A stretch of 64,000 nucleotides of DNA from Pseudomonadota bacterium (GTDB taxonomy: Bacteria; Pseudomonadota; Gammaproteobacteria; Burkholderiales; Burkholderiaceae_C): positions 1 through 64,000 of the forward strand of contig JAIUOM010000004.1 of the NCBI GenBank assembly GCA_020161215.1, written 5' to 3'. The position numbers were made by a program, and so were the translations under genes. Numbering within the stretch: position 1 is the first letter of the stretch; every line of letters begins with the position of its first letter. The notes under the pieces are model-generated. The model searched no databases, had not been told where the DNA came from, and saw only the letters and a program-made list of their open reading frames with translations. Below, piece by piece: positions 40,944-53,494 of the stretch.

Positions 40944-41882
40944 TCAACCGAGCAACATGCCCCGGTCCAGCAGGCTTTGCACGATGTCGGCCTGGCGCTC
41001 GTCGCGGCGGCGCTTGGCCGGCTCGCGGTGCTTCGCGCTCTCGGCCATCCAACGTTTGAAAGCCACGAAAGCTTCGGGCGCGATGGTGTGCATGTGCGCC
41101 ATGCGGCCGGTGGCCGACACCACCATGTGCTCAAACCGTGGCGCACTGGTCAAAAACGCCGCCCGTTCGGCCTGCACGGGCCAAAGATCGCCTTCGTCGT
41201 CGGAGAAGCGGAACGGGTGCGGATCGCCCTCCTCGGCCATGCGGCGCAGAAAATCCACCTCGAAACCCTGCTGGTTGACCGCGGTTTCGTTTTGCCCTTC
41301 CTTGCGTTCAAAACTGGCATCCGCCCGTTGCAGCACCCCCAGCACCGAGGTGTGCAGGCGGTCGATATCGGTCAAGAACTGCACGCGCCGCCGCGCGTCC
41401 CACAGCAGATCGATGTCCTGCGTGGCCAGGGCGCCCTGCACGATGCGCACGCCAGCCGCCATCTCGTAGGCGTAGAGCGCATGCGTGCCCACCACCGTAA
41501 AGTGCCGCGTCAGACCCGCATCGGCCAGGGCGTGCAGAACGCCGACCAGCAGCGCGGGCGCGCGACCGACCTTGAGCGCCTTGTTCAAGCGCTCGGCCTC
41601 GTTCAAGGCGGCGCGCAAGGCTTGGTGGCGCGCCTGCCAGGCGGCTTTGCGCTCGGTAAAGCTGGCGTAGGCGGCCTCGGTCTCGGGGCTGCGCGGGCCG
41701 ATACGGGTCTGGCGGTTGTTGGCCGCGGTACGCACCAGGTATTCGTAGTCACCCTGCCGCTTCCAGTACATGCCACCTTCAAAGCCCTTGGCTTGCCGGG
41801 CCACGCGGCTGTACTCGTCGAACACCGACGCCGCATCGATGGCCTGGCGGGCGGTGTTGTCGGGGAGGGGAAGAAAATTCAT
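40944..41882 (-). CDS. GSU2403-type nucleotidyltransferase-fold protein
   Basis: A 312-residue protein of the GSU2403 / NTP_transf_8 type. The nucleotidyltransferase core is seen in HFTVVGTHALYAYEMAAGVR, followed by ATQDIDLLWD with the paired metal aspartates, and a further EVDFLRR acidic strand, the minimal set for MNT/AbiEii-like enzymes. A helical N-terminal part precedes it and a basic Arg-rich C-terminus (EPAKRRRDERQADIV) follows. Substrate and role are unknown; relatives of this fold include antitoxin/toxin nucleotidyltransferases. A 14-bp palindrome covers the start codon, and no ribosome site is visible, so the message may be leaderless. No partner antitoxin gene is seen; an IS lies just upstream. 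Confidence 0.78.
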   Translation of the reverse strand: MNFLPLPDNTARQAIDAASVFDEYSRVARQAKGFEGGMYWKRQGDYEYLVRTAANNRQTRIGPRSPETEAAYASFTERKAAWQARHQALRAALNEAERLNKALKVGRAPALLVGVLHALADAGLTRHFTVVGTHALYAYEMAAGVRIVQGALATQDIDLLWDARRRVQFLTDIDRLHTSVLGVLQRADASFERKEGQNETAVNQQGFEVDFLRRMAEEGDPHPFRFSDDEGDLWPVQAERAAFLTSAPRFEHMVVSATGRMAHMHTIAPEAFVAFKRWMAESAKHREPAKRRRDERQADIVQSLLDRGMLLG

Positions 41883-41922
41883 TGGCCGTATAAATATTAA
41901 AACGTATTTTTATACGGCCAAT
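41881..41922. promoter_or_regulatory. Large perfect inverted repeat at the nucleotidyltransferase start
   Basis: ATTGGCCGTATAAA (41881-41894) and its exact complement TTTATACGGCCAAT (41909-41922) flank a 14-base A+T-rich spacer. The left arm covers the last two bases of the start codon. On the minus strand TTGATT and TATAAA at 15-base spacing may form a promoter inside it. This looks like an operator for strict repression of the gene. Confidence 0.65.
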
Positions 41923-41941
41923 TGTTAAAAATCAACAGCTT

Positions 41942-41947
41942 ATTACG
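41942..41947. repeat. Left target-site duplication of the IS element (ATTACG)
   Basis: ATTACG here is repeated directly after the right end of the element at 43025-43030. Confidence 0.85.
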
Positions 41948-42057
41948 TGTCGCATCCCGGACGATTGGATAGATACTAAACGCTTTGCGTTGTTCATGGC
42001 CCGTGATGTTCTGCGGGCACTGATTGAGCAGTTGCAAGCCCCATCTGTCCCATCACC

Positions 42058-45191
<3,134 letters not shown>

Positions 45192-45264
45192 TTATTCCAC
45201 GCCGACTGATGCCCAAAAATGCCCCGCATGAACGAGCACGGATCGCAGGGCGACCCCTGACCGG

Positions 45265-46374
45265 TCAACTGAACAGCCGCCGGGCCTGGGGCGACCCGGC
45301 CGCCAGATCGTGCGAGGCCAGGGCGGCGTACAGGCGCTCCAGGTCGGCGCCGATGCCCTCCAGGGCTTCCGGGCGCAGGGCGCGGCCGGCGTCGTCGGTG
45401 ACCGCGCCGTCCATGTGCTGGGCCAGGGCCTCGGCCACCTCGCGCAGGCGCTGGAAAGGCTGCAACGCCTGCGGAACCTGCGGCACGTCCAGGCTGAGGG
45501 CCAGGTCGCGCAAGGCCGACAGCGACGCGTCCTCGGCCAGCGCCACGCGCGGGTCGTAGGTGAGGGTCAGCACCGGCGGCATGCCGGGCTCGGGCGACGG
45601 CAGCACCATGCGGCCCGGGATGATGCCCGAGACAAAACCCAGGCGCGCCGCCTGCTGGTGCACGTAGCCGGGGCTCCAGGCGGTGTGGCGCGCGCGCAGC
45701 ACGAAGCCCAGTTCGGCGTCGTTCTGGCTGGCGAACTGGTCCAGCTCGCGGGCGCGCGCCACCTCGTGCAGCATGTCGCCGAATTCGGGCGTGCCGCCCA
45801 GGGCGTCGGCCAGGGCCTGGATCTTGCGCACGAACTCGGAATACTCGATTTCGTTCAGCGGGCCGTTGCGGTTGGCCAGTTGGACCCCAGCCTGCAACTG
45901 GCTGTAGCGCCGACCGGGGGCCGGGGCTTCCCATGGCGCCTGGGCGTCGGCGCGGCCTTCCACCGCCAGCGGCTTGCTGCCCACGCGGCGCGTGGCGGGC
46001 AAGGCGGCCAGCACGGCATCGCCCGAGACCCGGGCGCCGTCGTGCAGGTGCAGCGGGACGATGACGTCGATCAGCGCGTCCAGGCCCAGCGCGCGGTCGG
46101 TGGCCAGGCCCAGCGCGTGACCGGCCCCCAACGGCTCGAAGCCGGGGTCAAACCCCGGCTCGGCGGGCGCCGCCAGCGGCCGGCCATCCAGCGAAGGCTC
46201 GATGCGCGGGGCCATCGCCTCGCCCGGCGCGGGGCGCTCGGGCAGCTCGCTGTCGCCCGGTTCGGGCTCGGCCTGGCGCGGCGTGCTGCGGCGCGCGTTC
46301 CAGGTGTTGTAGGCGATCACCCCGCCCAAAATCAGCCCGCCGGCAACGGCCAGGCCCACTTGCAAGGAACTCAT
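45265..46374 (-). CDS. zipA: ZipA-like cell division protein
   Basis: A 369-residue protein anchoring FtsZ to the membrane. A single N-terminal helix (LQVGLAVAGGLILGGVIAY) precedes a long Pro/Glu/Ala-rich linker (about residues 28-150), and a C-terminal FtsZ-binding domain of the ZipA fold follows (EFGDMLHEVARARELDQF, FVSGIIPGRMVLPS, ALALSLDVPQ-like segment). Sequence similarity within this family is low in betaproteobacteria, and the assignment rests on layout plus its place between smc and ligA. Confidence 0.85.
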   Translation of the reverse strand: MSSLQVGLAVAGGLILGGVIAYNTWNARRSTPRQAEPEPGDSELPERPAPGEAMAPRIEPSLDGRPLAAPAEPGFDPGFEPLGAGHALGLATDRALGLDALIDVIVPLHLHDGARVSGDAVLAALPATRRVGSKPLAVEGRADAQAPWEAPAPGRRYSQLQAGVQLANRNGPLNEIEYSEFVRKIQALADALGGTPEFGDMLHEVARARELDQFASQNDAELGFVLRARHTAWSPGYVHQQAARLGFVSGIIPGRMVLPSPEPGMPPVLTLTYDPRVALAEDASLSALRDLALSLDVPQVPQALQPFQRLREVAEALAQHMDGAVTDDAGRALRPEALEGIGADLERLYAALASHDLAAGSPQARRLFS

Positions 46375-46717
46375 TGCGGCTTTGCTCCCCTGGGGAACCT
46401 CTGCGCGACTTCGCCCCGGTCGATACGGCCCTGACGGGCCGACGCCGAACCGGCGGATCGAAGTCCTGGATGGTATGGAAAGTGCGCTTGTACCAGCTCA
46501 GCGCGAACAGGCAGACAACAAGCCATCGCCCGCCCCCTGGCCGCGCAGCAGGCCAGACCCGCGCCGCGAAACGGCGCCCCCCTATTCAAACGGCCGCGAA
46601 GCAGGCCAAACAGGCGGCCGCGAAGCAGGCCAGCCCAGCGGACGCCGTGGCCGGGGTTCCCCCGGCCAGTGGCGTCGTCCCCCTGGGGGGAAGGCGCGCA
46701 GCGCCTCAGGGGGGGAC
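46375..46717. repeat. Repeat-rich gap between smc and zipA
   Basis: No gene is seen in this 343-base gap. It holds three copies of an 18-bp G+C-rich unit: CGGCCGCGAAGCAGGCCA at 46591-46608 and 46615-46632, and a near copy at 46538-46554 (GGCCGCGCAGCAGGCCA). At the smc side are a hairpin GGCGC-GCA-GCGCC (46693-46705) and the flanking runs CCCCCTGGGGGG and CAGGGGGGG, a pattern common between genes of Comamonadaceae. It may end smc transcription or be a mobile intergenic repeat. Confidence 0.7.
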
Positions 46718-49700
46718 TCATGTCTCCACCATCCCCACGGCCCCTTCCATGTCCACCGCCACGATGCGCGACACGCCCTGCTCCTGCATGGTCACGCCGA
46801 TCAACTGCTCGGCCATTTCCATGGCGATCTTGTTGTGGCTGATGAACAGGAACTGCGTGCCCTGCCCGCTCATCTTGGTCACCAGCTTGGCGTAGCGCTC
46901 GGTGTTGGCGTCGTCCAGCGGCGCGTCGACCTCGTCCAACAGGCAGAACGGTGCCGGGTTGAGTTGGAAGATGGCAAACACCAGCGCGATCGCCGTCAGT
47001 GCCTTCTCGCCGCCCGACAGCAGGTGGATGGTCTGGTTCTTCTTGCCCGGCGGCTGGGCCATGACCTGCACGCCGGAATCCAGAATCTCCTCGCCGGTCA
47101 TCACCAGCTTGGCCTGGCCGCCGCCGAACAGCTCGGGGAACATGCGGCCGAAGTGTTCGTTCACGGTGTTGAAGGTGCCGCCCAGCAGCTCGCGGGTTTC
47201 GCCGTCGATCTTCTTGATGGCATCTTCCAGCGTGGTCATGGCCTCGGTCAGGTCGGCCGTCTGGGCGTCGAGGAACTGCTTGCGCTCGCGCGCCACCGTC
47301 AGCTCGTCCAGCGCGGCCAGGTTGACGGCGCCCAGGGCCTGGATCTCGCGGTGCAACCGGTCGATCTCGCCCTGCAGGCCGGCCAGGCGCACGCCGCCTT
47401 CCTCGATGGAACGCTGCACGGCCTCCAGATCGGCCTCGGCGTCGGTCAGCAGCTGGCTGTACTGTTCGGTCCCCAGGCGCGCGGCCTGCTCTTTCAGCTG
47501 CAGGTCGGTGATGCGTTGACGCAGCGGGTCGAGCGCGCGCTCCAGTTGCAGGCGGCGCTCGTCGCTGGCGCGCAGTTTGGCGCTCAGATCGTCGTAGGTG
47601 CTGCGCTGGGCGCCCAGGGTTTGTTCGCGTTCCAGCTTCAAGGCCAGGGCACTCTGCAGGCCGGCCTGGGCGGCGGCGTCGGTCAGGCGGGTGAGCTCTT
47701 CCTGGGCGCGCTGGCGCTCGGTCTCGATGCCAGCGCTTTGCTGGGTGGCGGTGTCGATGGTGCGGCTCAGTTCGCCGCGCCGGGCTTCCAGGCTGCGCTG
47801 GGCAAAGGTGGCTTCCTGAGCCTGGCGCTCCAGGCCGCGCAGCTGCTCGCGGGTGTCGTTCAGCTTGCGTTCGGCGTCGATCACGCGCTCGTCCAGCTGG
47901 GCGTGGCGCTCTTGCGTGTCGGCCAACTGCATGTCCAGCTCCTCGAAGCGCGCCTCGGCGGTGACGCGGCGTTCTTGCAGATCCTCCAGCCCGGCGTCGA
48001 CCTCGGCCAGATCACCGGCGATCTGCTCGCTGCGCGCGCGCGCCTGCTCGGCCAGTTGCTGCAGCCGCAAGGTCTCGACCTGCAGCTCGTGCGCGCGCTG
48101 GCGGGATTCGGCGGCTTCGCGGCGCGCACTCACCAGGCGTTGCGAGGCGTCGGAGTAAGCGGCCTCGGCCTTGATCAGGGCGTTGCGGGCTTCCTCGGCG
48201 ATGAAGCCTTGCGCGCGCTGCTGCTTTTCCAGGTTTTCGATCTCCTGCGCGCGCGCCAGCAGACCGGCCTGCTCGGAATCGGGGGCGTAAAAGCTGACGC
48301 CGTGGGCGGTGACGCAGTGGCCGCTGGGGACGTAAATGGCCGCGCCACGGGCCAGCTGGGTGCGCTGGGCGAGGGCCTCTTCCAGCGAAGGCGCGGTGTG
48401 GCAGTCGGCCAGCCAGTCGGCCAGCAGGGCCTTCAGGCCGGCGTCGTTCAGACGCAGCAAATCGGCCAGGCGCGGCAGGCCGCCCGCGACGTCCGGCGCG
48501 CCGGCGCTGGGCGGACTGTAGAAGGACAGCTTGGCCGGCGGGGCGTCGTTGCCAAAGGCGCGCACCATGTCCAGGCGGCTGACTTCCAGCGCCGACAGGC
48601 GTTCGCGCAGCGCGGCTTCCAGCGCGTTCTCCCAGCCGGGTTCGATGTGCAGGCGGCTCCACAGGCCTTGCAGCCCGTCCAGCCCATGCTTGGCCAGCCA
48701 GGGCGCGAGCTTGCCGTCGGTGCGGACTTTTTCTTGCAGCGCCTTCAGCGCCTCCAGCCGGGCCGACAGATCGGCCTGTTTGCCCGACTCGGTGTTGACG
48801 GCCTGCTGCGCCGCGCGCCGCGCCTCGTCGAGCTGGGGCACCTGCTCTTGCAGCTCGTGCAGGCGGGCGTCGCCGATCTCGGCGCTTTCCTGGGCCACGG
48901 CCAATTGGGTCTGCAGGTTGGTCAGGCGCTGCTCGTCGGGCGCGGCCAGGGCGTTGCGGTCGGCTTGCAGCTTGTCGCGGCGCTGGTTCAGCTGGCGCGC
49001 CTGCTCCTCGATGCCGCGCTGCTCGGCGGCCAGCACCTGGATTTGCTGCTGCACCTGCACCACGGCGCCGCGCTGCTCGCCCGAGCGGGCCTGGGCCTGG
49101 CGCAGGGCGTCCTGCAGATCGGGCTGGGCGTGCTGCTGCTCTTCCAGCTGGGCGGCCAGGGTGATGGCCCGGTCCTCGGCCTCGGCGGCCTGGGCGGCCA
49201 GGGTCTCGATCTCGGTCTCGGCCTCGCCGCGCCGCGTGGCCCATTGCTCCAGCTGGGCCTGCAACTGCGCCAGCCGGGCCTCGGCACGCTGGCGGCCCTC
49301 GACCACGTAGCGGATCTCGGCCTCCAGCTTGCCGACCTCGGCGCTGGCTTCGTACAGCAGGCCCTGGGCCTGGTTGACCTGATCGCCGGCGGCGTAATGG
49401 GCCTGGCGGATGGTTTCCAGGTCGGCCTCGACGTGGCGCAGATCGGCGACGCGCGCTTCCAGCTCGTTGACCGCCTGATCGGTGTCGGTTTTCAGCCGTC
49501 CCTGGCCTTCCAAGGCCTCATTGCGCTTTAAAAACCATAGCTGGTTCTGCTTGAGCGACGCCGACTTCTGCAGGTTTTGGTACTGCTGCGCCACCTCGGC
49601 CTGTTTTTCCAGCTTGTCGAGGTTGGTGTTCAGCTCGCGCAGGATGTCCTCGACCCTTGTCAGGTTCTCGCGCGTGTCCGACAGGCGGTTTTCCGTCTCG

Positions 49701-50233
49701 CGGCGGCGCTCCTTGTATTTGCTGACGCCGGCGGCTTCTTCGAGGAACAGGCGCAGCTCCTCGGGCCGCGACTCGATGATGCGGCTGATGGTGCCCTGGC
49801 CGATGATGGCGTAGGCGCGCGGCCCCAGGCCCGTGCCCAGGAACACGTCCTGCACGTCGCGCCGGCGCACCGGCTGGTTGTTGATGTAGTAGCTGCTGGT
49901 GCCGTCGCGCGTCAGCACGCGCTTGACCGCGATCTCGGTGAACTGGCCCCACTGCCCGCCGGCGCGGTGGTCGGCGTTGTCGAACACCAGCTCCACCGAC
50001 GAGCGGCTGGCCGGCTTGCGGCTGGTGGTGCCGTTGAAGATCACGTCCTGCATCGACTCGCCGCGCAGCTCGGACGCCTTGGACTCGCCCAGCACCCAGC
50101 GCACCGCGTCCATGATGTTGGACTTGCCGCAACCGTTGGGCCCGACCACGCCGACCAGCTGCCCGGGCAGCATGAAGTTGGTGGGTTCGGCGAAAGACTT
50201 GAAGCCCGAAAGCTTGATGGAATTGAGACGCAC
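46718..50233 (-). CDS. smc: Chromosome segregation protein SMC
   Basis: A 1171-residue ABC-type ATPase that compacts and separates chromosomes. The N-terminal Walker A is GVVGPNGCGKSN; two long coiled coils flank the hinge (about residues 480-660, near LQGLWSRLHIEPGWENALEAAL); the C-terminal head has the signature HLLSGGEKALTAIAL and Walker B CLLDEVDAPLDD. The GTG start at 50233 (MRLNSIKLSGFKSF) is chosen because this is where SMC proteins begin; the open frame runs 39 further residues. It leads the smc-zipA-ligA set. Confidence 0.96.
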   Translation of the reverse strand: MRLNSIKLSGFKSFAEPTNFMLPGQLVGVVGPNGCGKSNIMDAVRWVLGESKASELRGESMQDVIFNGTTSRKPASRSSVELVFDNADHRAGGQWGQFTEIAVKRVLTRDGTSSYYINNQPVRRRDVQDVFLGTGLGPRAYAIIGQGTISRIIESRPEELRLFLEEAAGVSKYKERRRETENRLSDTRENLTRVEDILRELNTNLDKLEKQAEVAQQYQNLQKSASLKQNQLWFLKRNEALEGQGRLKTDTDQAVNELEARVADLRHVEADLETIRQAHYAAGDQVNQAQGLLYEASAEVGKLEAEIRYVVEGRQRAEARLAQLQAQLEQWATRRGEAETEIETLAAQAAEAEDRAITLAAQLEEQQHAQPDLQDALRQAQARSGEQRGAVVQVQQQIQVLAAEQRGIEEQARQLNQRRDKLQADRNALAAPDEQRLTNLQTQLAVAQESAEIGDARLHELQEQVPQLDEARRAAQQAVNTESGKQADLSARLEALKALQEKVRTDGKLAPWLAKHGLDGLQGLWSRLHIEPGWENALEAALRERLSALEVSRLDMVRAFGNDAPPAKLSFYSPPSAGAPDVAGGLPRLADLLRLNDAGLKALLADWLADCHTAPSLEEALAQRTQLARGAAIYVPSGHCVTAHGVSFYAPDSEQAGLLARAQEIENLEKQQRAQGFIAEEARNALIKAEAAYSDASQRLVSARREAAESRQRAHELQVETLRLQQLAEQARARSEQIAGDLAEVDAGLEDLQERRVTAEARFEELDMQLADTQERHAQLDERVIDAERKLNDTREQLRGLERQAQEATFAQRSLEARRGELSRTIDTATQQSAGIETERQRAQEELTRLTDAAAQAGLQSALALKLEREQTLGAQRSTYDDLSAKLRASDERRLQLERALDPLRQRITDLQLKEQAARLGTEQYSQLLTDAEADLEAVQRSIEEGGVRLAGLQGEIDRLHREIQALGAVNLAALDELTVARERKQFLDAQTADLTEAMTTLEDAIKKIDGETRELLGGTFNTVNEHFGRMFPELFGGGQAKLVMTGEEILDSGVQVMAQPPGKKNQTIHLLSGGEKALTAIALVFAIFQLNPAPFCLLDEVDAPLDDANTERYAKLVTKMSGQGTQFLFISHNKIAMEMAEQLIGVTMQEQGVSRIVAVDMEGAVGMVET

Positions 50234-50464
50234 GACGAAGTGAAAAACGGCGGCTGAGGTCTGGTGGGCCAGCCCGCCGCCCGCAACCAGGCGAAAGGCG
50301 CAATGATACCGTGCACCCCCCGGGCCGAAACCCGGGGCACGGGCTCGCACGGCGGGCGGTTCAGGCCGAATTTTACTATTGTTTTAGTAGCTGGTCAGGA
50401 TTTGTGGGCGCCGGGGTTGGGCTATTTTCACGGCACAAGAAGTTTTTTTGCACCGCACCCGCGA

Positions 50465-51373
50465 CTACCCACTGTTACCGCCATCCGCCTGGCCCTTCAC
50501 CAGCACCTCGACGAAGGCCTGGGCGGCCGGCGGCAGCGGCCGGTCGCGCCGGCGCACGATGCCGACCTGGCGCGCGATCACCGGTGCCACCAAGGGCACG
50601 CCGACCAGCGCCTCGGCCCCGCCGCCCTGGCGCAAGGCCAGCCGCGGCACGGCGCCCACGCCGACCCCCGCCTCGATCAGGCTGAGCAGGGCCGGCACGT
50701 GCTGCACCTCGCAGGTCCAGGACGGACGCGCGTTGGCCTGGGCCAGGCCCTGATCGATCAGCATCCGGTTGCCGCTGCCGGGCGCCAGGGCCACGCAGGC
50801 GTGCGCGTCCAGCTCGGCCCAGGCCACGCTGGCGCGCCGCGCCAGGGGGTGATCGGGCCGGCAGGCCAGCACGAAGGGCTCGGTCAGCAGGGGCTCGAAC
50901 ACCAGATCGGGCTCTTGCGTGCCCAGGTAGCTGATGCCGAAATCGGCCTCGGCGCGGCCGACGGTGATCAGGATATCGGGCGCCGCCTGGTCCAGCACGC
51001 GCAGGCGGATGCGTGGAAAGCGCTGCTGAAACTCGCGCACCGCCCCGGCCACGAAGTTGCCCACCGCCGACGGGATACAGGCCACCGTCACCAGGCCGTG
51101 GATGCGCTCGGCCAGGTCGGTCATGCCCAGCAAGGCCCCTTCCAGCTCGGACAGCACATGCCGCGCCCGGGGCAGAAAGGCCCGCCCCATGGCGTTCAGC
51201 TCGACCTTGCGGGTGCTGCGCTCGAACAGCCGAAAGCCCAGCGCCTGCTCCAGCTTGTCCACGCGCCGCGACAGCGCCGGCTGCGACAGGTGCAGCGCCT
51301 CGGCCGCCGGCCGAAAGCCCGACAAGTCGGCCACGGCGACGAAGGCACGCAGGTCGGAAAGGTCGAAATTCAT
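50465..51373 (-). CDS. LysR-family transcriptional regulator
   Basis: A 302-residue regulator with an N-terminal winged HTH (DLRAFVAVADLSGFRPAAEALHLSQPALSRRVDKLEQALG) and a C-terminal co-inducer domain of two alpha/beta lobes. It is divergent to a TctC-like gene 116 bases away and probably controls that carboxylate cluster. An LTTR-type dyad stands three bases before its own start codon, which suggests self-repression. Confidence 0.93.
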   Translation of the reverse strand: MNFDLSDLRAFVAVADLSGFRPAAEALHLSQPALSRRVDKLEQALGFRLFERSTRKVELNAMGRAFLPRARHVLSELEGALLGMTDLAERIHGLVTVACIPSAVGNFVAGAVREFQQRFPRIRLRVLDQAAPDILITVGRAEADFGISYLGTQEPDLVFEPLLTEPFVLACRPDHPLARRASVAWAELDAHACVALAPGSGNRMLIDQGLAQANARPSWTCEVQHVPALLSLIEAGVGVGAVPRLALRQGGGAEALVGVPLVAPVIARQVGIVRRRDRPLPPAAQAFVEVLVKGQADGGNSG

Positions 51374-51376
51374 GCG

Positions 51377-51389
51377 TTGATGGTATCAA
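51377..51389. promoter_or_regulatory. LysR-type binding dyad (T-N11-A)
   Basis: TTGATGGTATCAA is a 5-bp-arm palindrome (TTGAT/ATCAA) of the T-N11-A form preferred by LysR regulators. It lies in the intergenic region shared by the lysR gene and the divergent TctC-like gene. Confidence 0.55.
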
Positions 51390-51488
51390 TCAAACAGATT
51401 TTTGCACTTTACAGTAGAAATCCTCGCCTCAACAATGCCTGCACCCCGCCACGCACCTTCACAGCTTCACCCGAAAGAGACGCAAACG

Positions 51489-52454
51489 ATGTTTTCACCC
51501 CGTTCCACTTGCCTTGCTCTGCTGCTGGCCATCACCCCGATGGGCGTCCTGGCACAAAACTGGCCGGCCCGGCCAATCACCCTGGTGGTGCCCTTTTCAG
51601 CGGGTGGGGGCACCGACAGCATCGCGCGCGACATCGCCAAAGGCATGGCGGACCGACTGGGTCAGCCGGTGGTGGTCGACAACCGTGGTGGCGCGGGCGG
51701 TGCCATTGGCGCCAATTTGGTCGCCAAGGCCGCCGCAGACGGTTACACCCTGTTGTTTGCCACATCCACCTTCGCCACCAACGCTGCGGTGGAGCCCAAG
51801 CTCCCGTACAACCCAAGCAAGGATTTCGCACCGATCGCCCTGATTGGCCACGGCCCCTTGCTGGTCGTGTCCAGTCGCCAGCTTGGTGTCAAAAACCTGC
51901 CTGAACTGATTGCATTGGGCAAATCAAAGCCGCAAGGGTTGAACTTCTGTTCGGCCGGCAATGGCAGCATCAATCACCTGTCGGGCGAATTGTTCCGCCA
52001 GAAAACAGGCCTGCAGATGATGCACGTGCCGTTCAAGGGCAGCGCGCCAGCCACGGTCGAACTGATGGCCGGAAGGGTGGACCTGTTCTTCGCCACCGTG
52101 CCCACCATCCAGTCGCAAGTCAAGGACGGGAAGGTAGAGGTGCTGGCAGTGACCAGCGCCAAGCGCTCACCGGCTTTCCCCAACGTGCCCACTCTGGCTG
52201 AAAGCGGCGTGCCGGGCATGCAGGTGTCCACCTGGTGGGGCGTGCTGGCGCCGGCGCACACGCCTGCCGCGGTAATCGAGCAACTTAACCGCGCCATCAA
52301 CGAAGCAGCGGCCACAGAACAGGTGCGCAGCCGCCTGCAACACGAAGGTGCCGCCACAGTTCGCACCACTCCGGTCGCCTTCGGCGACGAACTTCGCAAG
52401 GAGCTTGCCCTGTGGCGCCAGGTCGCCACCCAGCCGGGTATGCAACTCAACTAA
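51489..52454 (+). CDS. TctC/Bug-family substrate-binding protein
   Basis: A 321-residue periplasmic binding protein. Signal peptide LALLLAITPMGVLAQNW, then WPARPITLVVPFSAGGGTDSIARDI, GQPVVVDNRGGAGGAIGANLVA and NVPTLAESGVPGMQVSTWWG, all typical of the family. The ATG at 51489 is placed directly before the signal peptide. It is the first gene of the LysR-controlled cluster, 14 bases upstream of a second member of the same family. The ligand is probably an organic acid handled by the dehydrogenase and amidohydrolase behind it. Confidence 0.93.
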   Translation: MFSPRSTCLALLLAITPMGVLAQNWPARPITLVVPFSAGGGTDSIARDIAKGMADRLGQPVVVDNRGGAGGAIGANLVAKAAADGYTLLFATSTFATNAAVEPKLPYNPSKDFAPIALIGHGPLLVVSSRQLGVKNLPELIALGKSKPQGLNFCSAGNGSINHLSGELFRQKTGLQMMHVPFKGSAPATVELMAGRVDLFFATVPTIQSQVKDGKVEVLAVTSAKRSPAFPNVPTLAESGVPGMQVSTWWGVLAPAHTPAAVIEQLNRAINEAAATEQVRSRLQHEGAATVRTTPVAFGDELRKELALWRQVATQPGMQLN

Positions 52455-52468
52455 AAAGGACATCCGCC

Positions 52469-53461
52469 ATGCCTCTCCGCCTCACCACCCGCCGCCAATT
52501 CATGGGCTGCTACACCGCAACGCTGGCGCTGGCCGGCACCGGGCTGGCCCGCGCCAACACCGACTTCCCAAGCAAGACCATCAACGTCATCGTGCCCTAC
52601 GCCCCGGGCGGCCAGGGCGACGTGTTCGCGCGCCTGCTGGGCGATCCGCTGTCGCGCGCGCTGGGCCAGGCCGTGATCGTCGACAACCGGCCCGGCGCCA
52701 GCGGCGCGCTGGGCACGCGCATCGCGGCCAAGGCGGCGCCGGACGGCCACACCTTGCTGATGGGCCAGACCGGCGAGATGGTGATCAACGGCTCGGCCAT
52801 GAAGAACCCCGGTTACGACACGCTGAAGGATTTCCGGGCCGTGGCCCTGGTCGGCAATTCGCCGCTGGTGCTGGTGACCCCGGCCAACTCGCCCTACCAG
52901 CGCCTGGCCGATCTGATCCAGGCGGCGCGCGACAAGCCGGGTTCGGTGGCCTACGCCTCATCGGGCACCGCCACGCCCGGGCACCTGGCCGCCGTGGCCC
53001 TGGCCAGCGGCACCAAGACCGAGATGCTGCACATCCCCTACAAAGGCGCGGGCCAGGCCATCACCGACCTGATCGGCGGCCAGGTGCAGTTCTTTTTTGC
53101 CAGCGCCTCGTCGATCATGCCGCACGTGCAAGGCGGCAAGGTCAGGGCGCTGGCGGTGTCCACGCCCAAGCGCGTGCCGGCGCTGCCCAAGGTGCCGCCG
53201 GTGGCCGACACCCTGCCCGGCTTTGACTTCAGCCTGTGGGGCGGCTACTTCGCGCCGCGCGCCACGCCCGACGCGGTGGTGGCCCGGCTGGCCGAGGAAA
53301 TCAACCGCCTGCTGGCCCAGCCCGAGCTGCGCGCCCGCTTCGAGGCGCAAGGCAGCGCGGTGGAAATCGGCACGCCGCGGAGCTTCGACGCCTTCGTGCG
53401 CGCCGAGACCGACAAGTACACCCAGCTGGTGCAGGCCGCCGGCGCCAAACTCGAGGGCTGA
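52469..53461 (+). CDS. TctC/Bug-family substrate-binding protein with Tat-type signal
   Basis: A 330-residue periplasmic binding protein of the same family as its upstream neighbour but clearly different in sequence. Its leader, TTRRQFMGCYTATLALAGTGLARA, has a twin-arginine motif, so it may be exported folded through Tat. Family marks are VIVPYAPGGQGDVFARLL and GQAVIVDNRPGASGALG. Two binding proteins in a row suggests two related ligands. It is followed 33 bases later by the dehydrogenase gene. Confidence 0.93.
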   Translation: MPLRLTTRRQFMGCYTATLALAGTGLARANTDFPSKTINVIVPYAPGGQGDVFARLLGDPLSRALGQAVIVDNRPGASGALGTRIAAKAAPDGHTLLMGQTGEMVINGSAMKNPGYDTLKDFRAVALVGNSPLVLVTPANSPYQRLADLIQAARDKPGSVAYASSGTATPGHLAAVALASGTKTEMLHIPYKGAGQAITDLIGGQVQFFFASASSIMPHVQGGKVRALAVSTPKRVPALPKVPPVADTLPGFDFSLWGGYFAPRATPDAVVARLAEEINRLLAQPELRARFEAQGSAVEIGTPRSFDAFVRAETDKYTQLVQAAGAKLEG

Positions 53462-53494
53462 GCCCTTTTTTACAGCCCGCAAGGAGAAGCTCTC

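Noticed and set aside
41881..41922. Palindrome as an end of the IS element
   Set aside because: The true ends are fixed by 21-bp inverted repeats and the ATTACG duplication 26 bases further on.
46382..49531. 1049-residue plus-strand frame opposite smc
   Set aside because: It is a shadow of smc: a Leu/Gln-rich translation with no domain, while the minus strand has all SMC motifs.
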